A stretch of DNA of 64,000 bases from Rhipidocladum racemiflorum (taxonomy: Eukaryota; Streptophyta; Magnoliopsida; Poales; Poaceae). How positions within the stretch are numbered: position 1 is the stretch's first letter; each line of letters opens with the position of its first letter. The stretch lies in the NCBI GenBank assembly GCA_036346355.1, contig CM070572.1:39593944-39657943 (forward strand), in the 5' to 3' direction. The notes below the pieces were generated by a model, which saw only the letters and a program-made list of their open reading frames with translations, ran no database searches and was not told the DNA's origin. Position numbers and translations under genes: made by a program. This document shows, piece by piece, positions 34,721 to 46,806 of this stretch.

Positions 34721-37700
34721 GACGTGGTTTATGGTAAGTTCCATGTGAACTCAGTACCTGCTTCAGTTCTGTTTGATTCTGGTGCAACTCATTCCTTTAT
34801 TTCGGAGTACTTGGTTAAAAAGCATAACTGGAACACCATACAGTTAAGAAACCCTTTGTTAGTGCAATCCCCTGGGAAAGAATTAAGAACAACTTCTGTC
34901 TGTCCGAAAATGGATATAGTAATACAAGGGGTAAAGTTCCTAGCGAACTTAATACTGTTGGATACTAAGGGTATAGAAGTAATCCTTAGAATGGACTGGC
35001 TAACCAAGTATAAGGGTCAGATAGACTGTGCTAGTAGAGCTATCTCTCTTACCGATACGAGGGGATTAGAGTGGAGTTCTTATCTAATCTTGCCTCTAAG
35101 GGGGGTAGCACCCTAAACCGTTTGAAAGGTACTTCGTTGGAGAAGGTACCGATCGTCAATGAGTACCCGGATGTGTTCCCGGAGGAGTTGCCTGGTATGC
35201 CACCAGATCGAGATGTGGAATTTGTGATTGAGCTGGTACCTGGTACCGCTCCAATCTCGAAGAGACCCTACCGTTTGCCTTCTAACGAGTTGGTCGAGAT
35301 GAAGAAGCAGATTGAGGAATTGCAAGAGAAAGGATTCATCAGACCCAGTTCGTCGCCGTGGGGATCGCCTGTGATCTTCGTCACCAAGAAAGACGGTAGT
35401 TTGAGGATGTGCATAGACTACAGGTCTTTGAATGAGGTCACGATCAAGAACAAGTATCCGTTGCCTCGGATAGATGATCTGTTTGACCAGCTGAAGGGAG
35501 CTCAAATCTTTTCCAAGGTAGATTTGAGATCGGGATATCATCAGCTGAAGATAAGAAAGGAAGATATTCCGAAAACAGCCTTCACCACCCGATATGGACT
35601 GTACGAGTTCACAGTCATGTCTTTTGGGTTAACCAATGCTCCTTCTTATTTCATGAATCTGATGAATAAGGTGTTTATGGAGTATTTAGACAAGTTCGTC
35701 GTAGTATTCATCGACGACATTCTTGTCTATTCCAAGAGCAGAAAAGAGCATGAAGACCATCTGCGAATAGTCTTGGAAACACTAAGAGAGCACCAGCTGT
35801 ATGCTAAGTTTAGCAAATGTGACTTCTGGCTGAAAGAAGTGTCTTTCCTGGGTCATATCATTTCTGCTGCAGGAGTAGCGAGATCCAGCCGAAAGTGAGA
35901 GATGTTTTGGATTGGACACAACCCAAGTCGATCCGGAGATCCGAAGTTTTCTTGGATTAGTGGTTATTATCTGAGATTCATTGAAGGTTTCTCGAAGATA
36001 GCCGGACCTCTTACTCACTTTCCAAAAGGAGAAGAAGTTTGAATGGACTAAAGCCTGTGAGCAAAGTTTTCAGAGTTGAAAAAGAGATTAACCTCACTTT
36101 CAAAGTGCTTATTTTACTGCACATCAATAAGGGCTTTGAAGTGTATTGTGATGCTTCGAAGCAAGGACTTGGATGTGTTATGATGCAAGAAGGAAAGGTA
36201 ATAGCCTATGCTTCAAGACAACTGCGACCTCATGAAGAAAACTATCCTGTTCATGACTTGGAGTTAGCCGCAGTTGTGCACGCGCTCAAGATATGGAGAC
36301 ATTACTTGATCGGCAATAGATGTGAAATCTATACGGATCATAAAAGTCTGAAGTATATCTTCACTCAGCCTGATCTTAACCTGAGGCAGAGAAGATGGTT
36401 GGAGTTGGTGAAAGATTATAATCTGGGAATTCATTATCACCCTGGAAAAGCGAACATTGTTGCGGATGCTTTGAGCAGGAAAACTCACTGCAACAATATG
36501 AGAGTGCAACCAAGCCAACCGACGCTTCACGATGAATTTTGGCGCCTTAACCTGGGATTAGTAAATGAAGGGTGCATTTATTCTTTGGAGGTCAAATCAA
36601 CCCTTGAGGATCAGATCCGAGAAGCTCAGAAGGACGATAAAGGTATTGCCAACCTGAAGGAAGGCCTAAAGAAAGGAAAGCACCCCGGATTTTCAGAAGA
36701 TGACCAGGGAACTGTTTGGTTCGGGAAAAGAATAGTGGTCCCTAACCAAGAAGAAATCAAGAACGTGATCTTGAAAGAGGCTCACGATTCAGTTTACTCC
36801 ATTCACCCAGGAGGCACAAAGATGTATGCAGATTTGAAAGACAAGTATTGGTGGTCCAATATGAAGAAAGAAGTTGCAGATTTTGTGGCACGTTGTGACG
36901 TGTGCCAGTTGGTAAAAGCGGAGCATCAGAGACCAGCCGGTCTATTGCAGCCGTTGCAAGTGCCCATATGGAAATGGGAAGAAATTGGAATGGATTTTAT
37001 AACTGGCTTACCCAAAACCAAGTCCGGTTATGATTCCATCTGGGTTATTGTGGATCGATTGACCAAAGTGGCCCACTTTATCCCGGTAAAGACGACTTAT
37101 TCTGGAGATAAGCTTGCCGAGTTGTATATGGCTAAGATTGTGTGTTTACACGGTGTGCCAAAGAAGATTGTGTCTGATCGAGGTTCCCAGTTCACCTCGA
37201 GATTCTGGCAGCAATTGCATGAGGTATTGGGCACGAATCTGAATTTCAGTACTGCTTACCATCCCCAGACGGATGGCCAGACCGAAAGGGTCAATCAAAT
37301 CTTAGAGGATATGTTGAGAGCTTGTGCTCTAACATATAAAGGCTCGTGGGATCATAATTTTCTTTATGCAGAGTTTTCCTATAACATCAGCTATCAAGCC
37401 AGTTTGAAGATGGCACCTTTTGAAGCTTTGTATGGAAGAAAGTGCCGAACACCCTTATATTGGAAAGAGACCGAAGGAGGACAAATCATCGGGCCGATGT
37501 TACGAAAGAAGCCGAAGAGCAAGTCGACAGATCCGGCAAATCAAGAAGACATTTCGATCCAGACGAGAAAAGTTATGCGGACAATCGTCGAAGGGAATTA
37601 AGCCTTGTACCGAGACCATGTGTATTTGAAGGTATCTCCGATGAAAGGAATGAAACGATTCCGTCGGTGGAAAATTAGCACCCGCTATATCGGACCATTC

Positions 37701-38055
37701 AAGGTGATTGCCGAAAAGGAGAAGTGGCCTATAAGTTGGAATTACCGCCACAATTGCCGTGGGTACATGATGTCTTTCATGTGTCTCGCTTAAAGAAGTG
37801 TCTTCGAGTGCCCGAAAGCAGCAGATGCCGTTGGAAGACATGGAACTCGAAGAAGACTTGTCTTACCGGAGTATCCCATCAAGATTTTGGATGAAGCCGA
37901 AGCGTCGGGCCTTGACCAGAGTAATCAAGTTCTGCAAGGTTCGGTGGAGCAACCATTCGAAAAGGAAGCTACTTGGGAGCGTGAAGAAGATCTTCGAGCG
38001 AGTTCCGGACCTCTTTCTTTCTCCGTCTGAATCTCGGGGACGAGATTCTCTCTAA
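34721..38055 (+). pseudogene. pol: Pol of gypsy element with C-terminal chromodomain remnant
   Basis: Protease motif LFDSGATHSFIS (about 34769-34804). RT is at about 35150-35880, with VDLRSGYHQ, FIDDILVYS (the xxDD site) and FLGH. A break near 35890-36040 precedes RNase H (YCDASKQGLGCV, TDHKSL, ADALSR; about 36140-36480). Integrase is at 36750-37450, with a zinc-finger end CDVCQ and core D/D/E in DFITGLP, SDRGSQFTSRFW and the TERVNQ region. The frame is lost after about 37600. Pieces at 37640-38055 match a chromodomain module (KILDEAE, FCKVRWSNHS, ATWEREEDL in separate frames) ending SESRGRDSL. Multiple frameshifts; not functional. Confidence 0.85.
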
Positions 38056-38067
38056 GGGGGGTAGGTT
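38055..38067 (+). other. polypurine tract of gypsy element
   Basis: AAGGGGGGTAGGT-type purine stretch directly before the 3' LTR. Confidence 0.7.
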
Positions 38068-41000
38068 TGTAACATCCTCGTTTTGGCTTTCTGGAGAAAA
38101 ACCTAATTAAAATAAAGTAAATTCAAAAGTTGGAGTTTCTTTGGTGTTTATATTAACCTGGCATCCTTTCCCCTTCGAAATCGGGAATTAATTCCCTCCC
38201 GGGCGAAAAATCGGATTTTCCAGTACCGCCGGTACCCGAAAATTCACCCGAGTCCAAAAATGCTCCAAAAATCTCCAAACCACTTCTAAAATGTTCCAAA
38301 TATTCCGAAATGATTTTAGGAATCATTCCCCAGATTTTTGGACCTCCGTTCCTATTTTATCTCGCGCGGCTTTTGTTTAATGCCTGCGATCCGCGCCCGA
38401 ATATCCAATTCCACAAAAATCATCCAAATTCAACCAAACCACTTCCATTGAGTTCCAAATATTCTAAAATGGCTCTAGGAATTTTTCCGGAATTTTTAGG
38501 CCATTTTTCCTAATTTTTCTCTAGGGTGGCACGTTTACGTAAAAGAGAGCCAATAGGAAAGTGACACGTGGCAGCCACTATTCATCATCTTCAACCTCTT
38601 GCCATGCATGAACTTTGGAGCTCCAAGCAAGCAAAAATGGTGGAAGCCCTCTTTAAATCCATCTAGCTCCTCCAATACAACTCCAAATCGCGAACGGCCG
38701 GATCCGTTGGACTCACAACGAACTCCTCTTCCTATCCATGGGGATAATACCCCCGAAATCTCGCTAATTTTTGAACGGTTGCGTGGAAACCGAAACCGAC
38801 TCTTTTGGAGATTGCGCGGCCGTTCCTAGTCCGTTCCGCGTGATTCCACCTCTCATCTCTCCGTATAAGAGTCCTCTTTCCGTTGGTGTAACCCTTCTTT
38901 AGCCTCTCAAACCCAATCGACCGCAAGATCAAGAAAACCGACGAACTTTTGTGTTCTTCGCGTTCTTCGTGTTCTTGCTCATATCTCCCTCCTCGGTGGT
39001 TCAATTTCTATTCCGTTTCTTTTGTTGAGTCCGTGAGGGAGTCTAGATTCTAATCATTCCATTGATTTTAGGTTTCATCATCCGTGGGCGACGAATTTCG
39101 CGTTTTGGAGCTCTCGGCCGAACCCGTGTTCATCGTCGATTTCATCTTGCACGGTGGGTTTCGGTTCAATTCCTTCCGGTTATAGGTTCTTAAGGATGTT
39201 ATCTAGAGGTCCTAGCTTTTTGTTTGGATCAAATCCATGCAAAAATGAGAGAAAAATCGAGTTTTTCGGGTTTGTGGGAGCCTCTGTTTTTCTTTTTTTT
39301 GGAGAGCTCCCTGTGCTTGCGCCCGTGGCCGCCGCCGTGCTCGCCGGCCGGCCGCCCGCGCCATGCCGCCGCCCGGCCGGACCACGCCCGCCGCCCGTCG
39401 CCGCCGGCCGTCCGCCAGCGTCTTGTATGCCATACCAGCCCGCCATCGCCGCTCACGCCAGCCGGCGAAGCTCGCCGAGCCAGCCCGCCGCGTCGCCGGT
39501 TCCCCTCACCGCCGGCCACCTCCCCTTCCCCCTCTCTCTCCCTTACTTTTTCTCTATCTCTCTCTCTCCTCCATGGATGGCATGAAAGCTTCCAGAGGAA
39601 GCGTCCTCTCTTTCCGCTCTCTCTATGACGCGTGGGCCCCACTGTCATACACTCCAAAGCCAAGTCAAACCACTCAACGTCCGGTCAAAGCGCAGTCAAA
39701 CGTTGACTCGGTCAAACGGAATATTCCGGAATATTCCGGTTTTGATTTATTCGAAATTCAAACTTCGGAAGCTCATAACTTCCTCATCCGAACTCCGTTT
39801 GACCTCATTCAAATTTCTAAATTCATCTAAAATCAAGACCTTCCTGCCAGTACTAATTTTATAATTTTTGGATTTTTTTATTTTCTGTTATTTATTTGTT
39901 GCCTCGTTTTGCGTGTAGTCGACGATCCCGCCGCGACCGCCGATTTCGCCGTCGAGCCTTCCGAAGTTCGACACCGCCAAGAATCAAGGCAAGTCTCCTT
40001 GATGCACTTTGCTCCTATGTCTGCGAAATGATTTAAAATTGTTTATAAAGTTGCATGGCTATGTTTAATTAAATATGTCAAATATAAGAGCTAGTTATTC
40101 CGAACTTGTTGTTTCCTCCATGACATTGTTAATCATATCCATTGTAACCCTAGATCATTATTTATACCATGCCTATGTTTATATGGTATCCATTGCTATG
40201 TAGTACGGTAGAATTGCTTAGGACCGTTTCCGACAAAAACAACCCATGGGTGGGATTATTCAAAAAGAATGTTATCAAACGTGATTTGAAAGTTATTATT
40301 ATGATTTTGGTCCTGTTTTCTAAAATAAAAGAAAAGGAAAATGATTTTGACTTGGGCGGCATGGAATGTCGGGTGGAAGCGGATTAAGCCTTGATCCTTT
40401 TGTGCAAGTACCGCCCCAAGTCATATAAGGACCGACGCTTATGATTGCCATTTTAAGCATAACCGTACTACCACATGTCTATAATGGTACGACCTGGCTC
40501 ACTAATTTGTAGAAGCCTAGTTTAGACTCACCACTCGGTTGTTGTGTGAGAGCCGGACGGAGGCATTGTTGTGGACGTTGTTTTGCTCACACGGCGCAAG
40601 AGGGGCTTCAGATCTTGGGTGGAGGAACCCTAACAGCGGTGAAACCTCGGCCAGTGGAGTCTAGCTAGGTAGATACATTGTAACGGCCTTGTCAAGATAT
40701 CCCTGCCGGCACACCTAAGGAAGTGTGTTAATTGCATGGCAACAAGGGTATATCTTGTCTTGTGGGTAAAGTTGTACACCTCTGCAGAGTATAAACTATT
40801 CGAATAGCCGTGCCTACGGTCAAAGGCAAAGCAAGAAATGCTTTCATATTGGTAGACTTTGATTTTGTTTTTAAAACCAAAAAGTGTTTTGTTTTGGGGT
40901 TCGGGAGTGGTTAGAACTCTTGAATGTTGTTTGGCGGAAAGAGCCAACCAGGTGGATAGAACCTGTTTACCTTTGACGGATGGAGTCACATGATTAACTT

Positions 41001-41579
41001 TGATCCTTTAAACTGTTGACGGATAGAGCCTTTATATTAGTGATGGTGGATAGAACCTCACTGCATTAATAAATAATTCAATTATTAAAAAGAGTTGCAA
41101 AAGATGCTTTGTGAAATTTATTACTTAAGTATGATTTAATCAAATGTGGCTTTATGCAAATAAACCCTATTAAGCTTCCTTTGGAAAGCCCCTCATGATC
41201 ATAATTCCCGACTTGCTGAGTACTTTTGTACTCACGTGCTACACCAACATTGTAATCATCAGAAATTTATCAAGATGCCGAGGAAGAGGAGGAGTTCTTC
41301 GAGGAGGATTGCCAGGAGGACTAGTTGCGTTCCTAGTAAATGCTTTGTGGCGTTGTGGCGTTCGCTCGTTGTTTTCTTTTGCTTCCGCTGTTTTGTGTGG
41401 CCGGTCGTTGGACCGAGTATTGTAATAAGTGGCTATGTGGCCCATACTTGAATATTTATATTACAAGTTTCGTTTTGTTTGGCAATGATATATCACTGTG
41501 ACTGTGTGTACTAGCTACTGATCTGGGACTAGTACGGAAATACACAGGAGATTCTGGATAGCTGATCCGGGGTCTCACA
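38068..41579 (+). repeat. 3' LTR of gypsy element
   Basis: 3512 bp, TGTAACATCC to GGGGTCTCACA. Its GC-rich block (about 39300-39520) is different in order and content from the 5' LTR's block, although both sides of it are nearly identical. Confidence 0.93.
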
Positions 41580-41652
41580 GCGTACTTATACGGAGATTCT
41601 GGACTAATGCGGAAATATACATATTGCAAATTAATTATAAGGCGTACTTTAA
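41580..41652. repeat. filler DNA and 33-bp direct repeat at the gypsy right junction
   Basis: After the LTR come 40 bases (41580-41619) built of short stretches also found nearby (GCGTACTT from the flank, GGAGATTCTGGA and CGGAAATA from the LTR end). Then comes an exact copy (41620-41652) of the 33 bases left of the element (28658-28690). Confidence 0.85.
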
Positions 41653-41749
41653 CTACACAGACATTTTTCCACCAGGTTCGATTTCAAATAAAACTAACGA
41701 AAAGAACGAAGGCTTCAATAATATAATTAATCTCTTAAAAAGCCGAGAG

Positions 41750-42003
41750 TTGGAGACCAGCCAGCGCATCCACGTGTCAGATTTTAGTGTGAAAAGTTCT
41801 CTCATAAATTATAAATTATGTTTAGATCCTTTCGCCAATTATTTTGCAGAAAACCCCGTACTTAGTTAAGGTGCCAAGAATTGGAGACCAGCCAGCGAGT
41901 CCACGTGTCACATTTTTTTGTGAAAAAGCTCCCATAAATTATAAAATTACATTTAGATCCTTTCACTAATTATTTTACAAAAAAGATCTCGTAGTTCAGT
42001 ATA
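41750..42003. repeat. 131-bp tandem duplication
   Basis: TTGGAGACCAGCCAGCG starts at 41750 and again at 41881. The two copies share CCACGTGTCA and TTTAGATCCTTTC with scattered changes. Diverged related text (GGACCCTGTAGTTC, GTGAACAGGTCC) continues to about 42160. Confidence 0.8.
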
Positions 42004-43666
42004 TTCGTGAATAGATCCTCCACTATTTTTTTTTTGCAATCACGGATAGCCCCTAAAATTAGGTTTAGGTTATTTCACCCGTTATTTTGAAAAAAGGACC
42101 CTGTAGTTCCATATATTCGTGAACAGGTCCTCTATCATTTTTTTCAATCGCGAATAGGCCCTTCCTCGCGGTTTCGCAAAAAATACCATCAGCTCATAGC
42201 CAACCAATTTTAAAAAAAAATATCACCAAGAAAACTAAAATTGTATTTTTCGTAAAAAGAATCTTAAACTAAATTTCCCACGACAAGATATCACGTGTCA
42301 TTTGATCTAGTACTAATGATTCTCTATAGATTTTATTCTTCCTCATGTTGGTCAAAGTTAACTAGTAATTAAATGTAGCTGTACTTGGGGACTTACTCTA
42401 TTTCGGCGAGGACAAAAGGCCTAGAAGGTGTAAGGGACATGCTTTTGTGCAATCAAAACGGAGTCTCACGTGTGGTGGTTCGTGATAAGTACACTAATAC
42501 TACCACCACCACAAAGTTGTTGTACCAACCCATAAAGTGAGCTCCTACCAAACCAACCAAAACAAGACAAAAACAGCTCGACCCATGAAAGTGGTCAGCT
42601 CCTAAAGGTGCACAGAAGCATAATGGGAAGGATTATGGATAGACTATACTAATTTAAATTAAAAAAATTTATTATGTAAATCAGATTGCTAAATAAGTAA
42701 GAGGTTATCAATCATTATCACTAAACATACAATGTTGCGGAAGAAGAGTTAAAGTAGCTCAATTCAACATAGCACGCGTTCTTGAGTGGTGACGGATCAT
42801 CCTCGAGCGGTGGTCGATCATCCTCGATCAACGCTGCGGTAGTAGCAACATTTCTACCAAAGTCCACACGTTCGAGAAAGGAACGCCATTTGTTGGTGTG
42901 GTAGCACCAGCGCGCACGGCAAGGTTTGGTGGTTTTAAGCCCTGACCTTCATGTACTCCTTTTATATAGCCTCCTCGGTGGAACCCTACGTTAGGGGGCT
43001 AACTAAGGTGCAAAACCCACTTGGCCCATAAGTGATCGATCCAATCCAAACCAATGTATTCTAGCCTGTCAAGTGGGTGACCCTATAGGTTCATACATAT
43101 TTGGTCATTGCCTAAAAACTTCTTTCAGCCCATAAGTCGGCAGTGGCCCTTAGGAGGGCATAGCAACATCTAAATACACACAAAGATCATATCGAACAAA
43201 CATATAGAGTGCTCATGTGCCGATTCCTTTGCCTCAAGATACCAAATCGAAATCAAGGTGAGAAATGTGGCATCCTTTGATAGCTTGATTATTCACTCGT
43301 TCTGTATTGGATTGCTTAGTTGCAATTAATTCCTTAATCACATTCGGCATGTCCACACACTTCTTTAATCTAACCACATTGAGTCTCATGAATAAATCGC
43401 ATACTTGTTGATCGATAGTTATGATATTAAATTAAGGGATAAAATAATTATATTATTACATAAACATAGAAGTGATATAATCATCTTTATAAATACCTCA
43501 AAGGCATATCAATAACATAATTTACAGCCCAAAAATCACCACGTATCGGACTTGGAATCTCCATAGATTTGGGAGTCGCCGTGCAATGGTCTGCTGGCTA
43601 CCACATTCTCGCGTGCGCTCACATAGCTCTTACATGCATCATGGGGGTGGATCATGATGATGTCAG
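42004..43666. other. intergenic, downstream side of the receptor-kinase gene
   Basis: AT-rich, with no convincing ORF. 42840-43150 looks like decayed repetitive DNA but no ends were found. 43520-43666 is the likely 3' UTR of the minus-strand gene. Confidence 0.4.
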
Positions 43667-45831
43667 CTAATAATTGGCAGGCGCCGGCTTGATGTCCTTG
43701 AGCACGCCCACTACCTGGTGCATCGTGGGCCTCTTCTCCGGCGAGTGCGCCGTGCAGAGAAACCCCACCTGCAGGCACTCCACCGTCTCCCGCTCCGCCT
43801 CCGGCCCGGCGGCCTCCTCCCTCAGCCGGGCGTCGACGATGTCGAGGCCCTTTCGGTTCCGTATCACCCCTCGGACCCAGCTTATCGCTGCCTCGTCCCA
43901 CTTGGCCTGGCCTGTCACAAGCTCGAAGACCAGGATGCCGAAGCTATAGACGTCACCCTCTGCCGTCGTCTCATTGCTACTGCTTGGGTGCATGAAGTCG
44001 GAGACCCTAGGCTCCATGTCATCGCCGAGGAGAATGTTTGTCGGAACCAGATGGCCATGCACGATTGGTCGACCTGACCCTGCCCATCCTTGGTGCAAGA
44101 ATGCGAGCCCCCGAGCAACTCCTAGTATGATGCGATACCGAGTAGGCCAGTCACCTACGGATTTCTTATCCTCCGTGGTGTCCCACGTGTCAACGCCCAT
44201 TTCTTCGACGTCCAACCTACCCACCGGCAGGTCGTGGAGCCACCGATGAAGGTCACCCTTTTCCATGTACTCGTATAGTAGGAGCTTCTCCTTTCCTGTA
44301 ACGGGCGTAATATTTCAGTTTTAGTTTCCATGATGTCTTCAAGTTCATTTTTACTCTGCGAATAGTTCATTTTGACAGAATTTTCGCCGGTATGAAAGGT
44401 GGCTGATTTTGACAGAATTTTCGCAATTAGTCGTTGCCACTGAGCTAGTTCCCTGTTTTGTTTTTGCCACTGTATCATTCACTGAAAGGAGCGTGTTTGG
44501 TCTACACGCTCCAATGAGAGAACGAAACAAAATTATTGCAATGCGGCCTAGTGGCAGAAACAAAAGTTTCGTGGAGTAAAAATAACCTGACCTGCAATGC
44601 AGTAGCCAAGGAGCGGAAGAATGTTGGGGTGCCTGAGCCGTGCAAGCTCCCGGAACACGGCGGCGGCGTCATCCTCCCCGGCTCCGGTTATGGCGCCCTC
44701 CACGACGCGCACGACGACGTGCAGGTCCCCGGGGAGCACGCCGCGGTACGCGGCGCCGCTGCGGCCGCCGATCTCGGCGAGCTGAGACTCGCGCCCGAAC
44801 CCCGACGTGGCCGCGGCCAGGTCGCCCAGCGTCAGCTCCATCAGCGGCCGCTCCAGCACCACCACCGGCGCGGCGGCCGCCATTTTAACTGCACCCACCG
44901 CCACCTCCTCCTCCGCCCACGCCACCGCCTTCCCGCCCATGTCCTTCTTCCCCCTCTTCTTCCGGCGACTCTTCAAGCCGCACGCGACGCACCCGACCAA
45001 GAGCACCAGCGCAGCCACCGCGCAGACCACGACTACAACGATGAGAACCGCACGCCTGTGCTTCTTCCCTCCTCTGGCCGGCGGGGACGGCGCCGGCGGA
45101 ATATCTTCAATCACTAGCGACGGGTTGCCGGCTTGGAAAAAAGCGAAGCGACCAAACTTCATGACAAAGGTAGAATTGACCACGCCGGAGAGGTTGTTGT
45201 ACGAGACATCCAAGAACTCGACGCCGTCGAGCTGCGGAAAGTCGTCGGGGAACCTCCCGGCCATCGAGTTCCCTGACAAGTTGAGCCGCCTCACCCGCGT
45301 CAGCATCCGCAAGCCCTCCGGCACCGTGCTGATCCTGTTCCCGGACACGTCAAGATACTCCAGGCCAGCGAGCCTGTCCACGCCTTCGACGGAGGTGAAG
45401 CGGTTGCCGGACACATTCAGCGACGCCAGACGCGTACTCGATTCGAACTGGAGCGTGCCACCGAGTCGGTTGCCGGAGACATCGACGACACGGAGCGACG
45501 GGGCTCGCCAGAACGCGCCGTGGACGTCGCCCTGGAGGGAGTTCCCAGAGAGGTCGACGGTGAGGAGGCTGGAGAGGTTACCCAGCGCCGCCCACCCCAC
45601 GGCGCCGGTTAGATTGCTCGACGGGAAGCGGAGCCTACGGACCGGGCGGCACGCTTGCCCACGCGGCGGGGTGAAGTTGATGACGTTCAGGAACGCCTCG
45701 CGGACGATGTCGGCGTCCGGGAGCAGGGTGCAATACGAGGAGCGGTTGGACGCGGACGCCGTCGTCGCCGAGGCGGTGACTATTACGTGGAGAAGCAGGA
45801 GGCGGGGCGGCATCGGTGAAGCTCTGGCCAT
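43667..45831 (-). CDS. LRR receptor-like pseudokinase, CaMRLK/MEE62-like
   Basis: Two exons, 45831-44592 and 44295-43667, joined in phase 1 (donor GCAG|GTCAGG, acceptor TTACAG|GAAAGG) to 622 codons plus stop. Signal peptide about 1-28; leucine-rich repeats about 64-235 (LTVDLSGNSL, LRVVDVSGN, LNVSGN, LNLSGN, LDVSYNNLSG); transmembrane helix 261-285 followed by a basic stop-transfer; kinase-like domain about 330-620. The usual VAVK lysine is Arg375, HRD is replaced (VHGHLVPTN, 492-500, no Asp) and DFG reads DFM (513-515), so phosphotransfer is unlikely. Role: plasma-membrane signalling scaffold. Similarity to calmodulin-binding CaMRLK proteins is from memory of the family; calmodulin binding here is untested. 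High GC in exon 1 is normal for grass genes. Confidence 0.9.
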
Positions 45832-46525
45832 TGTGCCTGCGCGGTTGTTGCCTTGCCTCTGCGTGGGGTTTAGGACTTAGGAGGAGTGTGTTGGAAGGAA
45901 AGGGGATGATAGAAACAGTGGAGAGGACGACGGCTTTTAAGTGTGGAGGCTGAAGGTTATCACATTGGTTGCTCATGGCCTGTAAAACGGCTTTTTGGAT
46001 ATTTAGAGGTCTATTTAGGCCTGTAGCCATCCCAAGAGGACATGCTATGTGCGTCTCTATCAAAGAGGTTGGAGGGGTTCATCCCTATATGTAGAGACCA
46101 TTCTCGCGTGTGCTATGTGCGAAGGAGAGTTCAGGCCATGGTTGAAAATCGATCCAATATAAAGGCCCAAATCGAATACAGGCTGCACTGTTCAGGGCTC
46201 GTAGAGGCCATCTTTGGGTTCAGCGTACCACTGGCTGCAGGTTAGTGATTGGATTGGGCCAAATCCTGGCGACTTGGGAGTGGTCAATTAGCCCAAAATA
46301 TGGGCATCTCTGTCTCGGCCGAATCTGGCCATGACATTTGATGCTTCCATCTTGTCAGGATGTAGATTGTAGATGCATTTAAACTTGTCATTTGCCTCCT
46401 TTGGACAACATTTCCAATTTCGAAACACAAATCACAAGGAAACTAAGGACACTGTTTCTGTTCCCAAACCCCAACACACACTGAAGTGCCAAACCAAATC
46501 ACCACCATGGTCAGCTCATCACTAA
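45832..46525. other. upstream region of the receptor-kinase gene
   Basis: Contains the gene's 5' UTR and promoter; no clear TATA box was found in the first 200 bp. No other gene seen. Confidence 0.4.
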
Positions 46526-46806
46526 GGGAATGTACAATAGTGCATGTCAGTGTCTATAAAAATATGCTATATAGTATTTTAGATAATATAGATGCAAGAG
46601 AAGAAAGAAAGAAAGAGATGCTATCTACTATTTAACAGACAGCTTTATACCGTATATACCATTGTATAAATAGTTTATTAATTGTACAAGAGATCATTAC
46701 AGACAGATATATAAACAATCTGTTGCATAAGTTGTCTTTAGTTCTATCTACAGATGATATAAAGATGTATTATAGATCACCACTATTTATATCATTGTAC
46801 ATACTC
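46526..46806. mobile_element. probable MITE
   Basis: Termini GGGAATGTACAATAG and the complement of CATTGTACATACTC form a ~13-bp inverted repeat around an AT-rich 281-bp body. The target duplication is not clear (TAA left, TTG right), so the superfamily is open. Confidence 0.5.

Larger units (their letters stand above)
28691..41579 (+). mobile_element. Ty3-gypsy chromovirus (Tekay/Del-like), 12.9 kb
   Basis: Two 3.5 kb LTRs (28691-32194, 38068-41579), beginning TGTAACATCC and ending CACA, enclose a gag-pol region in the gypsy order PR-RT-RNaseH-INT, followed by a chromodomain-like segment. The RT sequence and long LTRs fit the Tekay/Del clade of chromoviruses (family knowledge). The left flank ends in a 33-bp sequence (28658-28690) that recurs at 41620-41652, after a 40-bp filler. 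No canonical 5-bp target duplication is seen. Confidence 0.9.
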
